64,000 bases of DNA from Clostridium lundense DSM 17049 (GTDB lineage Bacteria; Bacillota; Clostridia; Clostridiales; Clostridiaceae), in NCBI RefSeq assembly GCF_000619945.1, contig NZ_JHVC01000014.1, positions 1 to 64,000 on the forward strand, in the 5' to 3' direction. The notes below the pieces were generated by a model that worked only from the letters and a program-made list of their open reading frames with translations, was not told the origin of the DNA and made no database searches. The translations under genes were made by a program, and so were the position numbers. Shown here piece by piece: positions 63,505 to 64,000 of the stretch (positions within the stretch are counted from its first letter, which is position 1; the number at the start of each line of letters is the position of its first letter).

Positions 63505-64000
63505 TTACTCATATGTCAAGTTAATTATGTCTTCTGCTGTGATCTCTCGTAATACTTTGCAAGGATTACCTACTGCAATTACCCCCTCTGGAATATCTTT
63601 ATTTACCACACTTCCTGCTCCAATAATGCTACCTTTTCCGATAGTAACTCCACCACATACAGTAGCATTAGCACCAATCCATACATCGTCTTCTATTGTA
63701 ATAGGTTTTGAAGTTCCAATTCCTTCTGCTCTTTGTCTTGAATTTATAGCATGCCCAGAACACGCTATACAAACTCCAGGAGCTATAAATGCATTTGCAC
63801 CAATATGGACTGGTGATGTATCTAATATCACACAATTATAGTTAATCACAGTAAGTCCATGGGTATGTATATTAAACCCATAATCACAACGAAATGATGG
63901 CTCGATAAATGTTAGCGGATGATAAGTTCCAAGTAATTCTTTTAAAATACTACTTCTCTTTTCTCCTTCAGATGGTCCCGTCTGATTATATTTCCAACAT
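63505..64000 (-). CDS. Sugar O-acetyltransferase (maltose/galactoside type), cut by the window edge
   Basis: The frame is open through base 64000, so the start lies outside. It includes CWKYNQTGPSEGEKRSSILK and FIEPSFRCDYGFNIHTHGLT before the left-handed beta-helix with hexapeptide repeats VWIGANATVCGGVTIGKGSI and IGAGSVVNKDIPEGVIAVG. These match Maa/LacA enzymes, trimers that move acetyl from acetyl-CoA to a sugar hydroxyl. Confidence 0.85.
   Translation of the reverse strand, partial: CWKYNQTGPSEGEKRSSILKELLGTYHPLTFIEPSFRCDYGFNIHTHGLTVINYNCVILDTSPVHIGANAFIAPGVCIACSGHAINSRQRAEGIGTSKPITIEDDVWIGANATVCGGVTIGKGSIIGAGSVVNKDIPEGVIAVGNPCKVLREITAEDIINLTYE

Overview
The window is AT-rich DNA with clostridial style: AGGAGG-like ribosome binding sites, frequent TTG/GTG starts, and lantibiotic-immunity, Bce-type and NAD-salvage operons typical of Firmicutes. 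A Clostridium sensu stricto genome is the best fit, inferred from codon and protein style only. Almost everything here is accessory: defence genes, insertion sequences, antimicrobial-resistance transporters and a long run of unrelated single genes, most on the minus strand.

Layout. 1-2.6 kb: right end of an integrated element, with a partial IS256-family transposase, decayed genes, a truncated SAVED-domain gene and a tRNA-Leu 3' fragment that looks like an attachment site. 2.8-14.6 kb: defence cluster with a GHKL ATPase, a PLD-like nuclease and a five-gene type III restriction-modification operon (helicase, DUF4391, Mod, Res, PC4-like protein). 14.7-16.1 kb: gene-free, hairpin-rich region. 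16.2-18.3 kb: IS4 and IS200/IS605 elements. 18.4-20.3 kb: CBASS-like pair, a SLATT membrane protein (apparently with an AUA start) and a CD-NTase. 20.65-21.76 kb: second hairpin-rich gene-free region, a strong candidate for one or two large structured RNAs, followed by RES, DUF2971 and uncharacterised genes; the RNA 3' domain recurs at 22.87 kb. 25.2-26.6 kb: a decayed IS3. 27.5-31.9 kb: amidase and two ABC exporter half-transporters. 32.2-36.6 kb: lantibiotic-immunity ABC transporter with a two-component system. 36.9-41.8 kb: Bce-type ABC transporter and two-component system, visibly more GC-rich. 41.8-45.9 kb: NrtR-controlled NAD salvage operon with a clear promoter and palindromic operator.

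47-64 kb is the most unusual part. About 25 small unrelated genes (GNAT acetyltransferases, RidA, DUF523, DUF3788, DUF3795, DUF6688, methyltransferase, many immunity-like or unknown proteins) lie in one orientation. They are separated by variants of a 12-15 bp motif, AAATTnnnATTTATC, usually between the stop codon of one gene and the ribosome binding site of the next. Duplicated, truncated and fused units are common. Four copies of a type I toxin-antitoxin module (a 27-32 aa Hol-Tox-like peptide with a convergent antisense RNA promoter) flank or interrupt the run on the opposite strand. This resembles an integron-style array of gene cassettes, but no integrase and no canonical attC site is seen.

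The genes suggest a defence and stress island. Restriction, CBASS and NAD-targeting (RES) functions sit on the left, cell-envelope antibiotic defence and NAD re-synthesis in the middle, and a fast-changing gene collection on the right.
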